Source: Dugong dugon (lineage: Eukaryota > Chordata > Mammalia > Sirenia > Dugongidae). Taken from it: a stretch of DNA of 64,000 bases. The stretch spans positions 30,211,465 through 30,275,464 of the forward strand of contig CM057464.1 in the NCBI GenBank assembly GCA_030035585.1. Direction: 5' to 3'. Made by a program: the position numbers and the translations under genes. Shown piece by piece: positions 11,709-23,453 of this stretch (the stretch's first letter is position 1; every line of letters begins with the position of its first letter). The notes beneath the pieces were generated by a model that saw only the letters and a program-made list of their open reading frames with translations, was not told the DNA's origin and made no database searches.

Positions 11709-11720
11709 ACACACACACAC
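11678..11720. repeat. A-run plus AC dinucleotide run
   Basis: About 29 A residues followed by eight AC units. It abuts the 3' end of the minus-strand SINE that follows and is probably that SINE's expanded tail region. Confidence 0.7.
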
Positions 11721-12085
11721 TGCCATTGAGTTGATTCCAACTCATAGTGACCCTACAGGACAGTAGAACTACCCCATAGGGATTCCAAGGCTGTAATCTG
11801 CTCGGTGCTAACCGAAAGTTCAGCAGTTCAAACCCACTAGCTGCTCTGTGGGAGAAAGATGTGGCAGTTTGCTTCTGTAAGGATAACAACCTTGGAAACC
11901 CTGTGGGGCAGTTCTACTCTGTCCTATAGGGTCACTATTGTTGAAATCGACTTGACGGCAATGTTTTTTTTAATTTTTATGGAAGCAGATTGTCACAACT
12001 TTCTCCCTCAGAGTGGCTGGTGGGTTCAAACTGCCAATCTTTTGGTTAGCAGCCGAGCACTTAACCACTGCACCACCTGGACTCC
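11717..12085 (-). mobile_element. AfroSINE, minus, split by another SINE
   Basis: The tail half is at 11717-11795 (TGATTCCAACTCATAGTGAC through GGCTGTAATCT). The head half is at 11968-12085 (TTTATGGAAGCAGATTGTC through ACCACCTGGACTCC). Joined, the two halves are collinear with other long AfroSINEs. The gap is a plus-strand SINE. Confidence 0.85.
11796..11963 (+). mobile_element. AfroSINE, plus, nested, 5' truncated
   Basis: Starts at GCTCGGTGCTAACCGAAAG, about 30 bases into the tRNA-like head, and ends at GAAATCGACTTGACGGCAATG. It sits inside the minus-strand SINE at a TAATCT/TAATTT site, an imperfect duplication. The missing head looks like ordinary 5' truncation during insertion. Confidence 0.83.
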
Positions 12086-12129
12086 TTATCATGGAAATTG
12101 GGCATAGAAATTGTTATTCATATTACTCT

Positions 12130-12450
12130 TTGCTTACTTCTTCTCTTTGAAACCCATTATTCAAGAATCAGCCTTAGTATTCTTATTGCCTATAAGGCCT
12201 TCTCTAGCTATCCCAGAAAGAGCTTGTCACTCTTCTTTGGCCCCATAATACTTTCTCCAGATTCCTACCATACCACTTATCATATTGTGCTAGAATTATT
12301 TGTTTAAGGGTCTGTCTTCCAGACTAGGCTATGATCTGCCTATTCTACAATGGCTGAGTTATAGTGATAGATCTTTTAGTCACATACAAAGCTTAGCAGG
12401 CACATAAAAAGCACTCCATTGATATTAGTGTTCATTTATAAATTTATGTT
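12130..12450 (+). repeat. L2-like relic, 3' end
   Basis: The motif order resembles the L2 LINE 3' end: a CTTTGAAACCCATTATTCAAG block, CTATGATCTGCC, and AAGCACTCCATTGATATTAG before AT-rich sequence. It is heavily diverged. Confidence 0.5.
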
Positions 12451-12763
12451 GAATAAATTTTTCTCTAATGGTAAAAGTGCATTTTTTCTCTTCCATTGTT
12501 ATTACTATTTGTGCCCATATGTTACTTTTGTGAACTACAGCAATTGTTTTCAAGATACAGGCCATGGGGTTTATTCATATATGTGTGTGCATGCATTCAT
12601 GTGTGTGTGCATATATAATAACCACCACTTGAGGAAACTACCATAGTTTAAAAAGTGTTTCCAAAATAAATTAGCTCATTTAAAACTAACAACAGCCTAT
12701 AAATGTAGGAACTATAATCTCCATCAGGAAAAAGCCAGAGAATAATGACAAAATATAATAATA
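12451..12763. other. Intergenic sequence, nothing recognised
   Basis: AT-rich sequence with a short TG-rich run near 12575-12612. No gene. Confidence 0.5.
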
Positions 12764-12981
12764 TATGGAGGCCCTAGGTGGTGTGAACATTTAGTGCACT
12801 CAACTGCTAACCAAAAGATTGATGTTTGAATCCACCCAGAGGTACCTTGGAAGAAAGTCGTGGCAAGCTTCTTCTGAAAAGTCAGCCATTGAAAACCCTA
12901 TGGAGAACAGTTCTACTCTGACACACTTGGAGTCACATGAGTCAGTGTTGCCATAAGTTAGAGTCAACCTGGCAGTAACTA
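12764..12981 (+). mobile_element. AfroSINE, RTE-body variant, plus
   Basis: Head GGAGGCCCTAGGTGGTGTGA, then CTAACCAAAAGATTGATGTT with a B-box-like TTTGAATCCACCC. The body (TTGGAAGAAAGTCGTGGCAA, then TCAGCCATTGAAAACCCTAT) is shared with the RTE fragment at 9558-9640. The tail is decayed. Confidence 0.87.
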
Positions 12982-13034
12982 TTTATTTTTATAATATATT
13001 TAGTTTACTTACTTATTGTGCTTCTCATTTTACT

Positions 13035-13155
13035 CTGTCAACTTTGTGTGAGTGAGGATTTCTGTCTTTTTTTATTCACTGGCAGTTCCTCAACACCTAG
13101 ACAATATCTAGACATAGTAGATGTCCAATAAATATTTGTTGAATAAATGAGTGGA
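13035..13155 (+). repeat. L2-like relic, extreme 3' end
   Basis: Ends with CCAATAAATATTTGTTGAAT and AAATGAG, the typical L2 3' terminus, preceded by a decayed AACACCTAGACAATATCTAG block. Confidence 0.65.
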
Positions 13156-13192
13156 AAAATGTCATTACAAATTTATTACATCAAATCTCAGC

Positions 13193-14602
13193 CAAGGAGG
13201 TAGGGCCAAAATGGTAGCATAGTCAGACACTGTCTGTCATCCCTCTTACAACAAAAACCAGAAAAAACAAGTAAATCGATTATATATGACAAACTAGGAG
13301 CCCTGAACATCAAAGGCAAAGTTCAGTAATCAGACGAAGTGACAGGGGGAGGGAAAGACAGTTCAGAAGCAGTGAGGAGTTGCCGGACCTGACCCAGCTG
13401 GAACTGGTACCCTACAGCTGGTGCACACGGTGAGGCAGGCAGTGGCACTCAAGACTCGTTTTCCACATTGGGAGAGACTGAGCAGCAGAAAGTCTACTCA
13501 AGCCTCCAGAACCAGTGAAAAGCAGCACTCAAACAACAACAGATAAGTACATGTGTCTAACCCCCTGTGTGGATCAAAAACACCCTCTTTGGGAAAAACC
13601 TCTCTCCCATTTACCTGCCCGCTCCCCACTCTGCACCAGGTCCCAGGCTGACCAGCCATTACCAGGTCCTCTGGACCAGAAGTAAGGACCCTCATGCACC
13701 CTGAGCCATTCTCCCAGCCTTGGAGAAGGAACAAATTACCAAACAGGAATAAATAATCTGCCAGCTCCTCTAAGCTGGGAACTTAGGGTAGGTGCAGCTC
13801 CTTTGCCTAGGCACAGGCATAAGGGATCCACAGACTTTGAATGCCTTTCACCCCTGCATGGGGCCCATTTCAACAGCATAGACCCTCATTAGCATAGTAC
13901 AACAGGGTATATACCTGAAGCATAACTTCAACTGTCATCTATATGGTGGAGTGGCAGTTTCGTGATATTTGACACTCCTCTGCCCATTAAGTAGGGTCCT
14001 CACCTACTCACAGCAGGGACCTGAGGACTGGTGGCTCCACCTACACCACCTAGCCACCCATGACAGGGGTCAAAGAATAAGTGGTGCCTCCCAGTCCTTA
14101 GAGCCAACTGTCCTGGATGCTCATGGTTTGGATGCAAAAACCACCCACCTACGTGTTCTAGGGAACAGGGACACACTTTCTGCCCAGACACTCAGGGGCA
14201 GTCATCAGCCCCTTGCCTTGCTTGGCACCTGACCCTCTACCGCCACCAGATATCTGTGCCTACACCAGTCACCCCTGACCATCTAGGACTGTACATGAGA
14301 GCCTGCACCACACACCTGGTGACTCACTACCTGGACACCTGAGCTGAATCCATACAAGAAAAGTAAATGAACTACTGGGCTCACATACTTAGTAACAGAT
14401 CTAATGACTTGCTGACAGGACGTTAGAGCTTCAAAGGTGCCAGTAATCAAACTAGCTCACATGAGCAGCCTATTTGGGCATATCAAAACAAAACAAAACC
14501 AGAAGCTAGGACACAGTAAGCAGATATAAAATAAATAAATATAACAACTTATTGATAGCTCAGAGACAGTAGTCAATATCAAATCACATAAAGAGGCAGA
14601 CC
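13193..14602 (+). promoter_or_regulatory. L1-B 5' UTR
   Basis: About 1.4 kb from GGAGGTAGGGCCAAAATGG to the ORF1 ATG, locally GC-richer than the flanks. It does not share the 280-bp unit seen in L1-C and L1-D, so it belongs to a different 5'-UTR type. The exact left end is uncertain by a few bases. Confidence 0.65.
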
Positions 14603-15567
14603 ATGATAGTTTTAGCAAGATCCCAAAATGAAGATTCAAGAAATCTTCTGGAGGAAGAGAACATCTTGGAATTACTGGAGGTAGAATACAAAAGATTAAT
14701 ACACAGAATTCCTGAAGAGATCAGGAAGGAAATCATGCAAAAGCATAACAAGCCAAGGAACACACGGACAAAGCAACAAAGGAACCTAAGAAGATTAGAG
14801 AAGAGCATAATGACAAATTTAATAGGCTGCAAGAACCCATAGAGAGACAGCAAACAGAAATCCAGAAGATTAACAATAAAATTTCATAATTAGACAACTC
14901 AGTAGGAAGTCACAGGAGTAGAATTGAGGCAATGGAAGCCAGAATTAGTGAGACTGAAGATAAAGCACTTGACACCAACTTATTTGACAAAAAATAAGAT
15001 AAAAGAATTTAAAAACATGAAGAAACTCTAAGAATTATGTGTGATTCTATCAAGAGGAATAAACTAGGAGTGACTGGAGTACCAGAATGGGGGGATAACA
15101 GAAAATACAGAGAGAATTGTTGAAGACTTGTTGGCAGAAAACTTCCCTGATATCATGAAAGATGAGAAGATATCTATCCGAGATGCTCATCGAACCCCAC
15201 ATAAGGCAGATCTCAAAAGAAAGTCACCAAAACATATTATAATCAAACTTGCCAAAGCCAAAGATAAAGAAAGAATTGTAAGAATGGCTAGGGATAAATA
15301 AAAAGTCATCTACAAAGGAGAGTCATTAACACTAAGCTTGGACTACTCAGCAGAAACTATGCAGGCAAGAAGGCAATGGGATGACAGATATAAAGCCTTG
15401 AAGGAAACAATTGCCAGCCAAGAATTATGCATCCAGCAAAACTGTCTCTCAAATATGATGGTAAAATTAGGGCATTTCCAGATAAACAGAAGTTTAGGGA
15501 GTTTGCAAAAACCAAACCAAAATTACAAGAAATACTAAAGGGAGTCCGCTGGTTAGAAAATCAATAA
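14603..15567 (+). pseudogene. L1-B ORF1 relic
   Basis: The ATG at 14603 aligns with the ORF1 start of L1-C and L1-D, and the following residues (ARSQNEDSRNLLEEENILEL) fit the same N terminus. The relic ends at a TAA at 15565-15567, about 320 codons. The C-terminal block is visible at 15358-15540 (MQARRQWDDRYKALKE and an inferred YPAKLS / FPDKQK region), though frameshifts break it into three pieces. Confidence 0.8.
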
Positions 15568-15762
15568 CGTCAGATAACAACTCAAGACTAGAACACAGGA
15601 CAGAGCAAACAGATATCAACCCAGACAGGGAAGGCACAAAAACAAATCAAAAAGCTGAAAATAGGGAAACAGGGACATCAATATGTAAAAGATGACAACA
15701 TAAAACAAAAAAGAGGGACTAAAAAATGTAGTCAAAGATCTTTCATATGGAGAGGAAGACAA

Positions 15763-15785
15763 GGCAATATATATATATATATATA
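15763..15785. repeat. AT dinucleotide run in L1-B
   Basis: About eleven AT units between ORF1 and ORF2 of L1-B, a local slippage expansion not seen at this place in the other copies. Confidence 0.7.
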
Positions 15786-16942
15786 TAAAAAGACTGGTTT
15801 AAACTTACAAAAATAGGGGTAAATATTAAGTTAACCACAAAGGAAACTAACAATCCTACACATCAAAATAAAACTCAAGAAAAACATAAAGACTCAGGAA
15901 ATACAAAATCAACAACAATGAAAAAGATGAAAAGAAAATACATAAACAAAAACGACTCAGCACATAAAATTAAGTGAAACAAAAAAACTGTCCACAACAC
16001 ACAAAATAAGACAACAAAATGATAGCACCAAACTCATACCTATCAAAAATCACGCTGAAGGTAAATGGACTAAATGTACCAATAAACAGACAAAGAGTGG
16101 CAGAATGGATAAACACGATCTGTCCATATGCTGCCTACAAGAGACAATTTAGATTTAAAGACACAAACTTAAACTCAAAGGATGGAAAAAAGTATATCAA
16201 GCAAACAACACTCAAAAATGAGCAGAAGTGACAATATTAATCTCTGACAAAACAGACTAAAGTAAAATCCACCACAAAGGATAAAGAAGGACACTACATA
16301 ATGATTAAAGGGTCAATACACCAGGAGGACATAACTATAATAAATATTTACATACCCAACAACAGGGCTCCAAAATATATAAAACAAACTGTAATAACAT
16401 TGAAAAGAGAGATAGACAGCTCCACAATAATAGTAGGAGACTTCAACACACCACTTTCGGTGAAGGACAGAACATCCAGAATCTCAATAAAGACACAGAA
16501 GATCTAAAGCCACAATCAACCAATTTGATCTCATAGACATACACAGAACACTCTATCCAACAGCAGCCAAGGATATTTTCTTTTCCAATGCACATGGAAC
16601 ATTCTCCAGAATAGACCACATATTAGGCCATAAAGCAAGCCTTAACAGAATTCAAAGCATTGAGATATTAGAAAGCATCTTTTATGACCATAAAGCCATA
16701 AGAGTAGAAATCAATAACAGAAAAAGCAAGGAAAAAAATCAAACACATGGAAACTGAATAACACCTTACTCAAAAACTACTGGGTTACAGAAGAAATTAA
16801 GGATGGATTAAAGAAATTCATGAAATTCATAAAATCCAATCAGAATGAAAACACATCCTACCAGAACCTTTGGGACACAGCAAAGGCAGTGCTCAGAGGT
16901 CAGTTTATAGCAATAAATGCACACATCCAAAAAGAAGAAGGA

Positions 16943-18147
16943 AACCCTGGAAGCATGGTGATTAAGAGCTACAGCAAGCCAGCACAACTTGTACAAGGAA
17001 AGGTCATGGAAGCTCCCTAGACACATCCAAACCCCTGAGGGACTGAATTGCTGGGTGGAGGGCCGTAGGGACCATGGTCTCGGGGAACATCTAGCTCAAT
17101 TGGCATAACGTAGTTTATAAAGGCAAAGTTCTACATTCCACCTTGGTGAGTAGCATCTGGGTCTTAAAAACCTGTGAGCAGCCATCTAAGATACTCCACT
17201 GGTCTCATCTCTTTGGGAGCAAGGGAGAGTGAAGAGAACAGAATACAAGGAAAATATTAGTCCAAAGGACTAATGGACCACAGCTACCAAGGCCTCCACC
17301 AGACTGAGTCCAGTACAGCTAGATGGTGCCCGGCTACCACCAGTGAGTGCTCTGACTGGGATCACAACAAAGTGTTCTGGACAGAGCTGGAGAAGGATGT
17401 AGAACAAAATTCTAACTCACAAAAAAAAAAAAAAAAAGACCAGATTTACTGGCCTAAAGGAGACTGGAGAAACCCCGAGAGTATGGGCCCCAGACACCCT
17501 TTCAGCTCAGTGGTGAAATCACTTCTGATGTTCACTGTTCAGCCAGGCAGTGGACAGCCCCATAAAACCAAATGGAACTAATGAGGCACAGCAGTCCAGG
17601 GACAAGGACTAGAAGGCAGAAGGGGACAGGAAAGCTGGTGATAGGGAACCTAAGGTTGAGTAAGGGTAGTGTTGATGTGTTGTCATAGGGCAACACGTGT
17701 ACTGTTTAATGAGAAACTATTTGTTCTGTACACCTTCATCTAAAGTGAGAAAAGCAGCACAATTGTAAGAGTGTAGTCAGTGTCACTGAACTGTGCATGT
17801 AGAAATTTTTGAAATGGTGTATCTTTGGCTATGTATATTTTCACCAAAAAAAAAAAAAAAATGTTCGAGAAGGGAGAGGGTTGACATGTCTTGGGGTTGT
17901 TAACCAGTGTCATAAAACAATATGTGTACTACTGTTTCATGAGAATCTATTTGTTCAGTAAACCTTCACTTGAAGTAGAATAAAAAAAAAATTAAAAACA
18001 AAAAAAGAGCTACAGCAGCTAACCAAAAGGTCGGCAGTTCGAATCCACCATGTGCTTCTTGGAAACCACATGGGGCATTTTTACTCTGTCCTATATGGTT
18101 CTGATGAGTCGGAATCAACTCGATTAAAAAGAAGTTAAAAAGGGGTT
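16943..18147 (+). mobile_element. AfroSINE in L1-B ORF2, split by L1 3' UTR
   Basis: The head is at 16943-16976 (CCCTGGAAGCATGGTGATTA) and the rest at 18018-18147 (GCTAACCAAAAGGTCGGCAG, then ATGAGTCGGAATCAACTCGA). The L1-B sequence AAAAAGAAGAA(G/A)G flanks it at 16929-16941 and 18148-18160, the target-site duplication. The gap is the L1 3'-UTR insertion. The site is the same ORF2 position that the RETREG1 retrocopy hit in L1-C. Confidence 0.88.
16977..18004 (+). mobile_element. 5'-truncated L1 insertion (3' UTR only)
   Basis: About 1.03 kb consisting only of L1 3' UTR, from CAACTTGTACAAGGAAAGG to an AATAAA and A-rich tail. The 13 bases AAGAGCTACAGCA flank it exactly (16964-16976 and 18005-18017), so it inserted into the SINE head. 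It carries a tandem duplication of its terminal segment (about 17671 and 17880) with an A-run between, shared with L1-C. This is the innermost layer of the nest. Confidence 0.9.
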
Positions 18148-18243
18148 AAAAAGAAGAAAGGGCCAAAATCAAAACATTCACCCTACAACTCAAACAATTA
18201 GAAAGAAAGCAGCAAAAGAAGCCCTCGGACACCAGAAGAAAGC

Positions 18244-18280
<37 letters not shown>

Positions 18281-21095
18281 GAGCGAAATTAAATGAAATG
18301 GAGAATAGAAAAACAATTGAAAGAGTTAAAAATACCAAAAGCTGGTTCTTTAAGAAGACCAACAAAATCAATGAACCATTGGCCAAACTGACAAAAGAAC
18401 AACAGGAGAAGAAGCAAATAACCCAAATAACAAATGAGATGGGTGATATCGCAACAGACTCATCTGAAATTAAAAGAATCATAACAGAATACTACGGAAA
18501 ATTATACTCCAACAAATTTGAAATCCTAGAGGAAATGGGCAAATATCTAGAAACATACTACCTACCTAAACTACCACAAACAGAGGTAGAACAATGACAT
18601 AAATCTATAACAAAATAAGAGGTTGAAAAGGTAATTAAAAAACTCCCAACAAAGAAAAGCCCTGGCCTGGACGGTTTCTTTGGAGAATTCTATCAAACTT
18701 TCAGAGAAGAGTTAACACTACTACTACTAAAGGTATTTCAGAGTACAGAAAAAGATGGAATACTCCTAAACTCATTCTATGAAGCCAGCATAACCCTGAT
18801 ACCAAAACTAGGTAAAGACACCATAAAAAAAGAAAATTACAGACAAATATCCTTCATGAACATAGATGCAAATATCCTCAACAAAATTCTAGCAAATAGA
18901 ATTCCACAACATATAAAAAAAAATAATTTACCATGACCAAGTGGGATTCATATCAAGTATGCAGGGAGGTTTCAACATTAGAAAAACAATCAGTGTAATC
19001 CATCATGTAAATAAAACAAAAGACAAGAACCACATGATCTTATCAATTGATGTAGAAAAGGCGTCTGACAAAGTCCAACACCAATTCATGATGAAAACTC
19101 CCAGAAAAATAAGAATAGAGGGGAAATTCCTCAACATAATTAAGAGCATTTATACAAAGCCAACAGCCAACATCATCCTAAATGGAGACAGTCTGAAAGC
19201 ATTCCCTTGAGAATGGGAACCAGACAAGGATGCCCTTTATCACCACTATTATTGAACACTGTCCTAGACAGAGCAATTAGGCTAGAAAAAGAAATAAAGG
19301 TTATCCATATTGGTAAGGAAGAAGTAAAAGTATCTCTATTTCAGATGATATGATCTTATATGCAGAAAACCCCAAAGAATCCACAAGAAAACTACTGGAA
19401 CTAATACAAGATTTCAGCAAAGTATAAGGAAACAAGATAAACATACAAAAATCAGTTGGATTCCACTATATCAACAAAGAGAACTTCGTAGAGGAAATCA
19501 CCAAATCAATACCATTTCCAATAGCCCCCAAGAAGGTAAAGTATTCAGGAATAAATCTAACCAGAGTCATAAAATACCTATACAAAGAAAACTACAAGAT
19601 ACTACTGCAAGAAACCAAAAGAGACCTACATAAGTGGAAAAACATACCTTTCTTATGGATAGGAAGACTCAGTATTGTGAAAATGTCAATTCTCCCCAAA
19701 GTTATCGACTGATACAATGCAATCTCAATTCAAATTCCAACGGCATTTTTTAAGGAGATGGAGAAACAAATCACCAACTTCATATGGAAAGGGAAGAGGC
19801 CTCAGATAAGTAAAGCATCACTCAAGAAGAAAAACAAAGTGGGAGATCTCACACTACTTGATTTTAGAACCTATTATACCACGATAGTAGTCAAAACAGC
19901 CTGGTACTGGTACAACAACAGATACATAGACCAGTCGAACAGAATTGAGAATCCAGATGTAAATTCATCCACCTATGAGCAGCTGATATTTGACAAAGGC
20001 CCAAAGTCCATTAAATGGGGAAAATACAGTCTCTTTAACAAACGGTGCTGGGAGAACTGGATATCCATCAGTAAAAAATTGTAACAAGACCCATACCTCA
20101 CACCATGCACAAAAACTAACTCAAAATTGATCAAAGACTTAAATATAAAATCTAAAATGATAAAGATCATGGAAGAAAATATGGGGACAATGCTAGGAGC
20201 CCTACTACATGGCATAAACAGAATATAAACCAAAAGTAACAATGTACAAGCACCAGAAGAGACATGAGATAAATGGGAGCTCCTAAAAATCAAACACTTA
20301 TGTTCATCAAAATACTTCACCAAAAGAGTCAAAAGACAACTGAAAAAGACTGGGAAAAAATTTTTGGCTATCACAAATCCGATCAGCGTCTAGGCTCTAA
20401 AATCTACAAGATACTGCAAAATCTCAAGAATAAAAAGACAAATAAACCAATTAAAAAAATGGGCAAAGGATATGAACAGGCACTTCACAAAAAAACGCAT
20501 TCAGGTGGCTAACAGATACATGAGGAAGTGCTCATGATCATTAGCCATTAAAGAAATGCAAATCAAAACCATAATGAGATACCATCTCACCCCAACAAGG
20601 TTAGCATTAATCCAAAAAACACAAAATAGTCAATGTTGGAGAGGTTGTGGAGAGACTGGAACACTTATACAGTGTTGGTGGGAATATAAAATGGTACAAC
20701 CACTTTGGAAATCTGTTTAGCACTTCCTTAAAAAGCTAGAAGTGGAAGTATCATATGATCCAGCAATCTCGCTCCTTGGAATACATCTTAGAGAAATAAG
20801 GGCCATCACAGGAATAGATATATGCACACCCATGTTCATTGCAGCACTGTTCACAACAGCAAAAAGATGGAAAAAACTAGGTGCCCATCAACAGACGAAT
20901 GGATAAACAAATTACGGTATATTCACACAATGGAATACTATGCAATGATAAAGAACAATGATTAATTCCTGAAACATCTTATAACATGGAGGAATCTGGA
21001 AGGTATTATGCTGAATAAATTTAGTCAGTCTCAAAAGTACAAATATTGTATAAGACCACTATTATAAAAACTCAAGAAAAGGTTTAAACACAGAA

Positions 21096-22046
21096 GAAAA
21101 CATTCTTTGATGGTTATGAGTGTGGGGAGGGAGGGAGATGAGTATTCACTAACTAGATAGTAGACAAGAATTATGTTAGGTGAAAGGAAGGGCGGCACAC
21201 ACTACAGGGGAAATCAGTCCATCTGGACTAAACCAAAGTTAAGAAGTTTCCTGAATACAACCAAATACTTGGAGGTACAGAGTAGCAGGGGCGAGGGTCT
21301 GAGGATCATGGTTTCAGGGGACATCTAGGTCAATTGGCATAACAAAGTTTATTAAGAAAATGTTCTGCATCCCACTTTTGTGAGTGGCGTCTGGGGTCCT
21401 CAAAGCTAGTGAGTGGCCATCTAAGATGCATCAATTGGTCCCAACCCACCTGGAGTAAAGGAGAATGAAGAACACCAGAGACACAAGGAAAGTACTAGCC
21501 CAAGAGACAGAAAGGGCCACATAAACCAGAGACTTCATTAGCCTGAGACCAGAAGAACTAGATGGTGCCCAGCTACCACCAATGACCACCCTGACAGGGA
21601 ACACAACAGTGGGGTGCAGAACTCAAATTCTAGTAAGAAGACCAGACTTAACGGTTTTATTGAGACTGGAGGGACCCCGGAAGACATGGCCCCTGGACTC
21701 TCTGTTAGCCCAAAACTAAAACCATTCCCGAGGCCAACTCTTCAAAGAAATATTTGACTGGACTATAGGACATAAAATCATACTCATGAAGAGTGTGCTT
21801 CTTAGCTCAAGAAGATATATGAGACTTAATGGGCAGCTCCTGTCCAGAGGTGAGATGAGACAGCAGGGAGGGTCAGGATCTGGTTGAATGGACACGGAAA
21901 ATTCGGGGTGGAAAGGAGGAGTGTACTGTCTTAGTATAGGGAGAGCAACTAGGGTCACATAACAATGTGTGCATAAATTTTAGTATGAGAGACTAATTTG
22001 AACTGTAAACTTTCACTTAAAGCTCAAGAATAAAAAAACAAAAAAA
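21096..22046 (+). other. L1-B 3' UTR
   Basis: Alignable with the distal 3' UTR of the younger copies (ACATCTAGGTCAATTGGCAT; GAACTAGATGGTGCCCAGCT) but diverged, with a single copy of the terminal segment. It ends AAGAATAAAAAAACAAAAAA, containing a polyadenylation signal. Confidence 0.8.
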
Positions 22047-22160
22047 GAGTTCAGCTGCTAAGCAAAGGATTGGAAGTTCGAATCCACCACCCGCTCATTA
22101 GGAGCTCTATAGGGCTAGTCTGTCCTATAGGGAGTCAGAATCCAGTCGATGGCAATGGAT
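22047..22160 (+). mobile_element. AfroSINE, 5' truncated, plus
   Basis: Begins at GAGTTCAGCTGCTAAGCAAA directly after the A-tail of L1-B and contains the B-box region AAGTTCGAATCCACC. It ends near CCAGTCGATGGCAATGG. The first part of the head is missing. It may have inserted into the L1 tail. Confidence 0.8.
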
Positions 22161-23239
22161 TTTTACTACCATCAACACAGTGGCCTAAGCCAGGTAATTC
22201 GATCATAATTAATGTTTATCCTTCATCATCTATACCAATTGCTTATTAATTTATTTTAAATTATATTACTAGTTTTTTCTCTCTCCTTCTCTGCATTTAT
22301 CCTACTGCTGATTCTGTGCAAGTCTTTATTATTCTGGTGACAATTGCAAAGACAACCTAAGAGATACTCTTGAATTGTTCTTTTTTTTTTTTTTGTCACC
22401 TTCTACCCTTCATATTACTGCAATAATTGTCTGCCCAAGACAAAAGTATTAATATATTATACCCATGATTTAATCTTACAGTGTCTATTCATGACCACAG
22501 AATAAATAATAAGGTCCTTTGCATGCTTTACAAAATTAAGAACTAGCATGTTACCATCAACCTCAACTCTCAGGAGCCTACGTATCATCACCTCACCCTC
22601 CTCATTCCCTGCTACCCCAGTTACATATATTCCAATCATAGTAAATCACTTGAAGATAACTAATGATATCATACCTTCATTCCTCTAAAAGTATTTTTAT
22701 TTGGTCTAGAAATTTCTTCACTTACCACTTCTTCCTTCACCTGATAAGCTATTCTTCACATTTGAAGACAGCTTAATTGTCAACAACTATTATCCTTCCC
22801 TGACCCCAAACCAAGCATTAATTGATTAGTTAGTCCTTTGAGTATCCACAGTGATTTGCATACCAACTGAAACTTTTTGAACCAATGACTATAATGTTTT
22901 CATCTTTGTCTTTTCAGTATCTTATACAGAACTTAACACAAAGTAACTGATCAATAAATATTTGAAAAATTAAAAATTACTTACAATATCAATCATGCCT
23001 TATTATTTATTTTAATGTATGACTCATCATTCATCTGAGCTCCTTGACCTGTTCTTCTTTATTGTTGGCTTTGTAACGATATTAGAAATATTATTTTATG
23101 GTAAATATTAGGTGCTAAAAAAACATTTTTAAGAGAATAAATCAGGGATTAAACAAATAGTTTTCTAAAATTATATCAGATACTTAGGAAGCTTGTTGTA
23201 TATGCTACAAGCTGTTATGACTCAAAGCTATTGCATAAA
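22161..23239. other. Intergenic sequence, possible L2 remnants
   Basis: No gene. A segment at about 22890-22975 ending GATCAATAAATATTTGAAAA resembles an L2 3' end, weakly. The rest is not recognised. Confidence 0.45.
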
Positions 23240-23453
23240 CCAAAAAACCAAGCAAGTTGCTGTTGAATCAATTCCGACTCATGGCGACCCCATGTGTTAC
23301 AGAATAGAACTGTACTCCAAATGGTTTTCAAGGTTGTGACCTTTTGGAAGCAGATCACCAATCTTTTTTTTTTTGAGGTGCCTCTAGGTGAGTTTGAATG
23401 AACCTTTCAGTTCGTTGTTGAGCACTTAACCATTTGCACCACCCAGGCACTCC
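23240..23453 (-). mobile_element. AfroSINE, RTE-body variant, minus
   Basis: The tail at the left is TGAATCAATTCCGACTCATG and the head at the right is CCATTTGCACCACCCAGGCA. The body keeps GGAAGCAGATCACCAATC and a T-run expansion at 23365-23374. Confidence 0.88.

Larger units (their letters stand above)
16019..21095 (+). pseudogene. L1-B ORF2 relic, interrupted
   Basis: Starts at an ATG at 16019 with codons for NSYLSKITLKVNGLNVPI, the endonuclease N terminus. The endonuclease runs to 16942, where a SINE breaks the frame just after the domain. The frame resumes at 18148 with the pre-RT segment and the RT core (ITEYYGKLYSNKFE; later [16 protein letters not shown]). The FADD motif is destroyed: at 19340-19350 one G is missing from TTTGCAGATGAT, giving TTTCAGATGAT. 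The C-terminal region is legible to about 21095. Many frameshifts and stops show it is dead. Confidence 0.87.
13193..22046 (+). mobile_element. L1-B: older, near full-length L1, split by nested insertions
   Basis: The L1 body is 13193-16942 plus 18148-22046, with foreign sequence between. It has a 5' UTR (13193-14602), ORF1 (14603-15567), ORF2 (from 16019) and a 3' UTR (about 21096-22046) ending in an A-rich tail after AATAAA. Its sequence is more diverged than L1-A, L1-C and L1-D and its 5' UTR is of a different type, lacking their pyrimidine block. I see no clear target-site duplication. It is older than the SINE and L1 pieces inside it. Confidence 0.9.
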
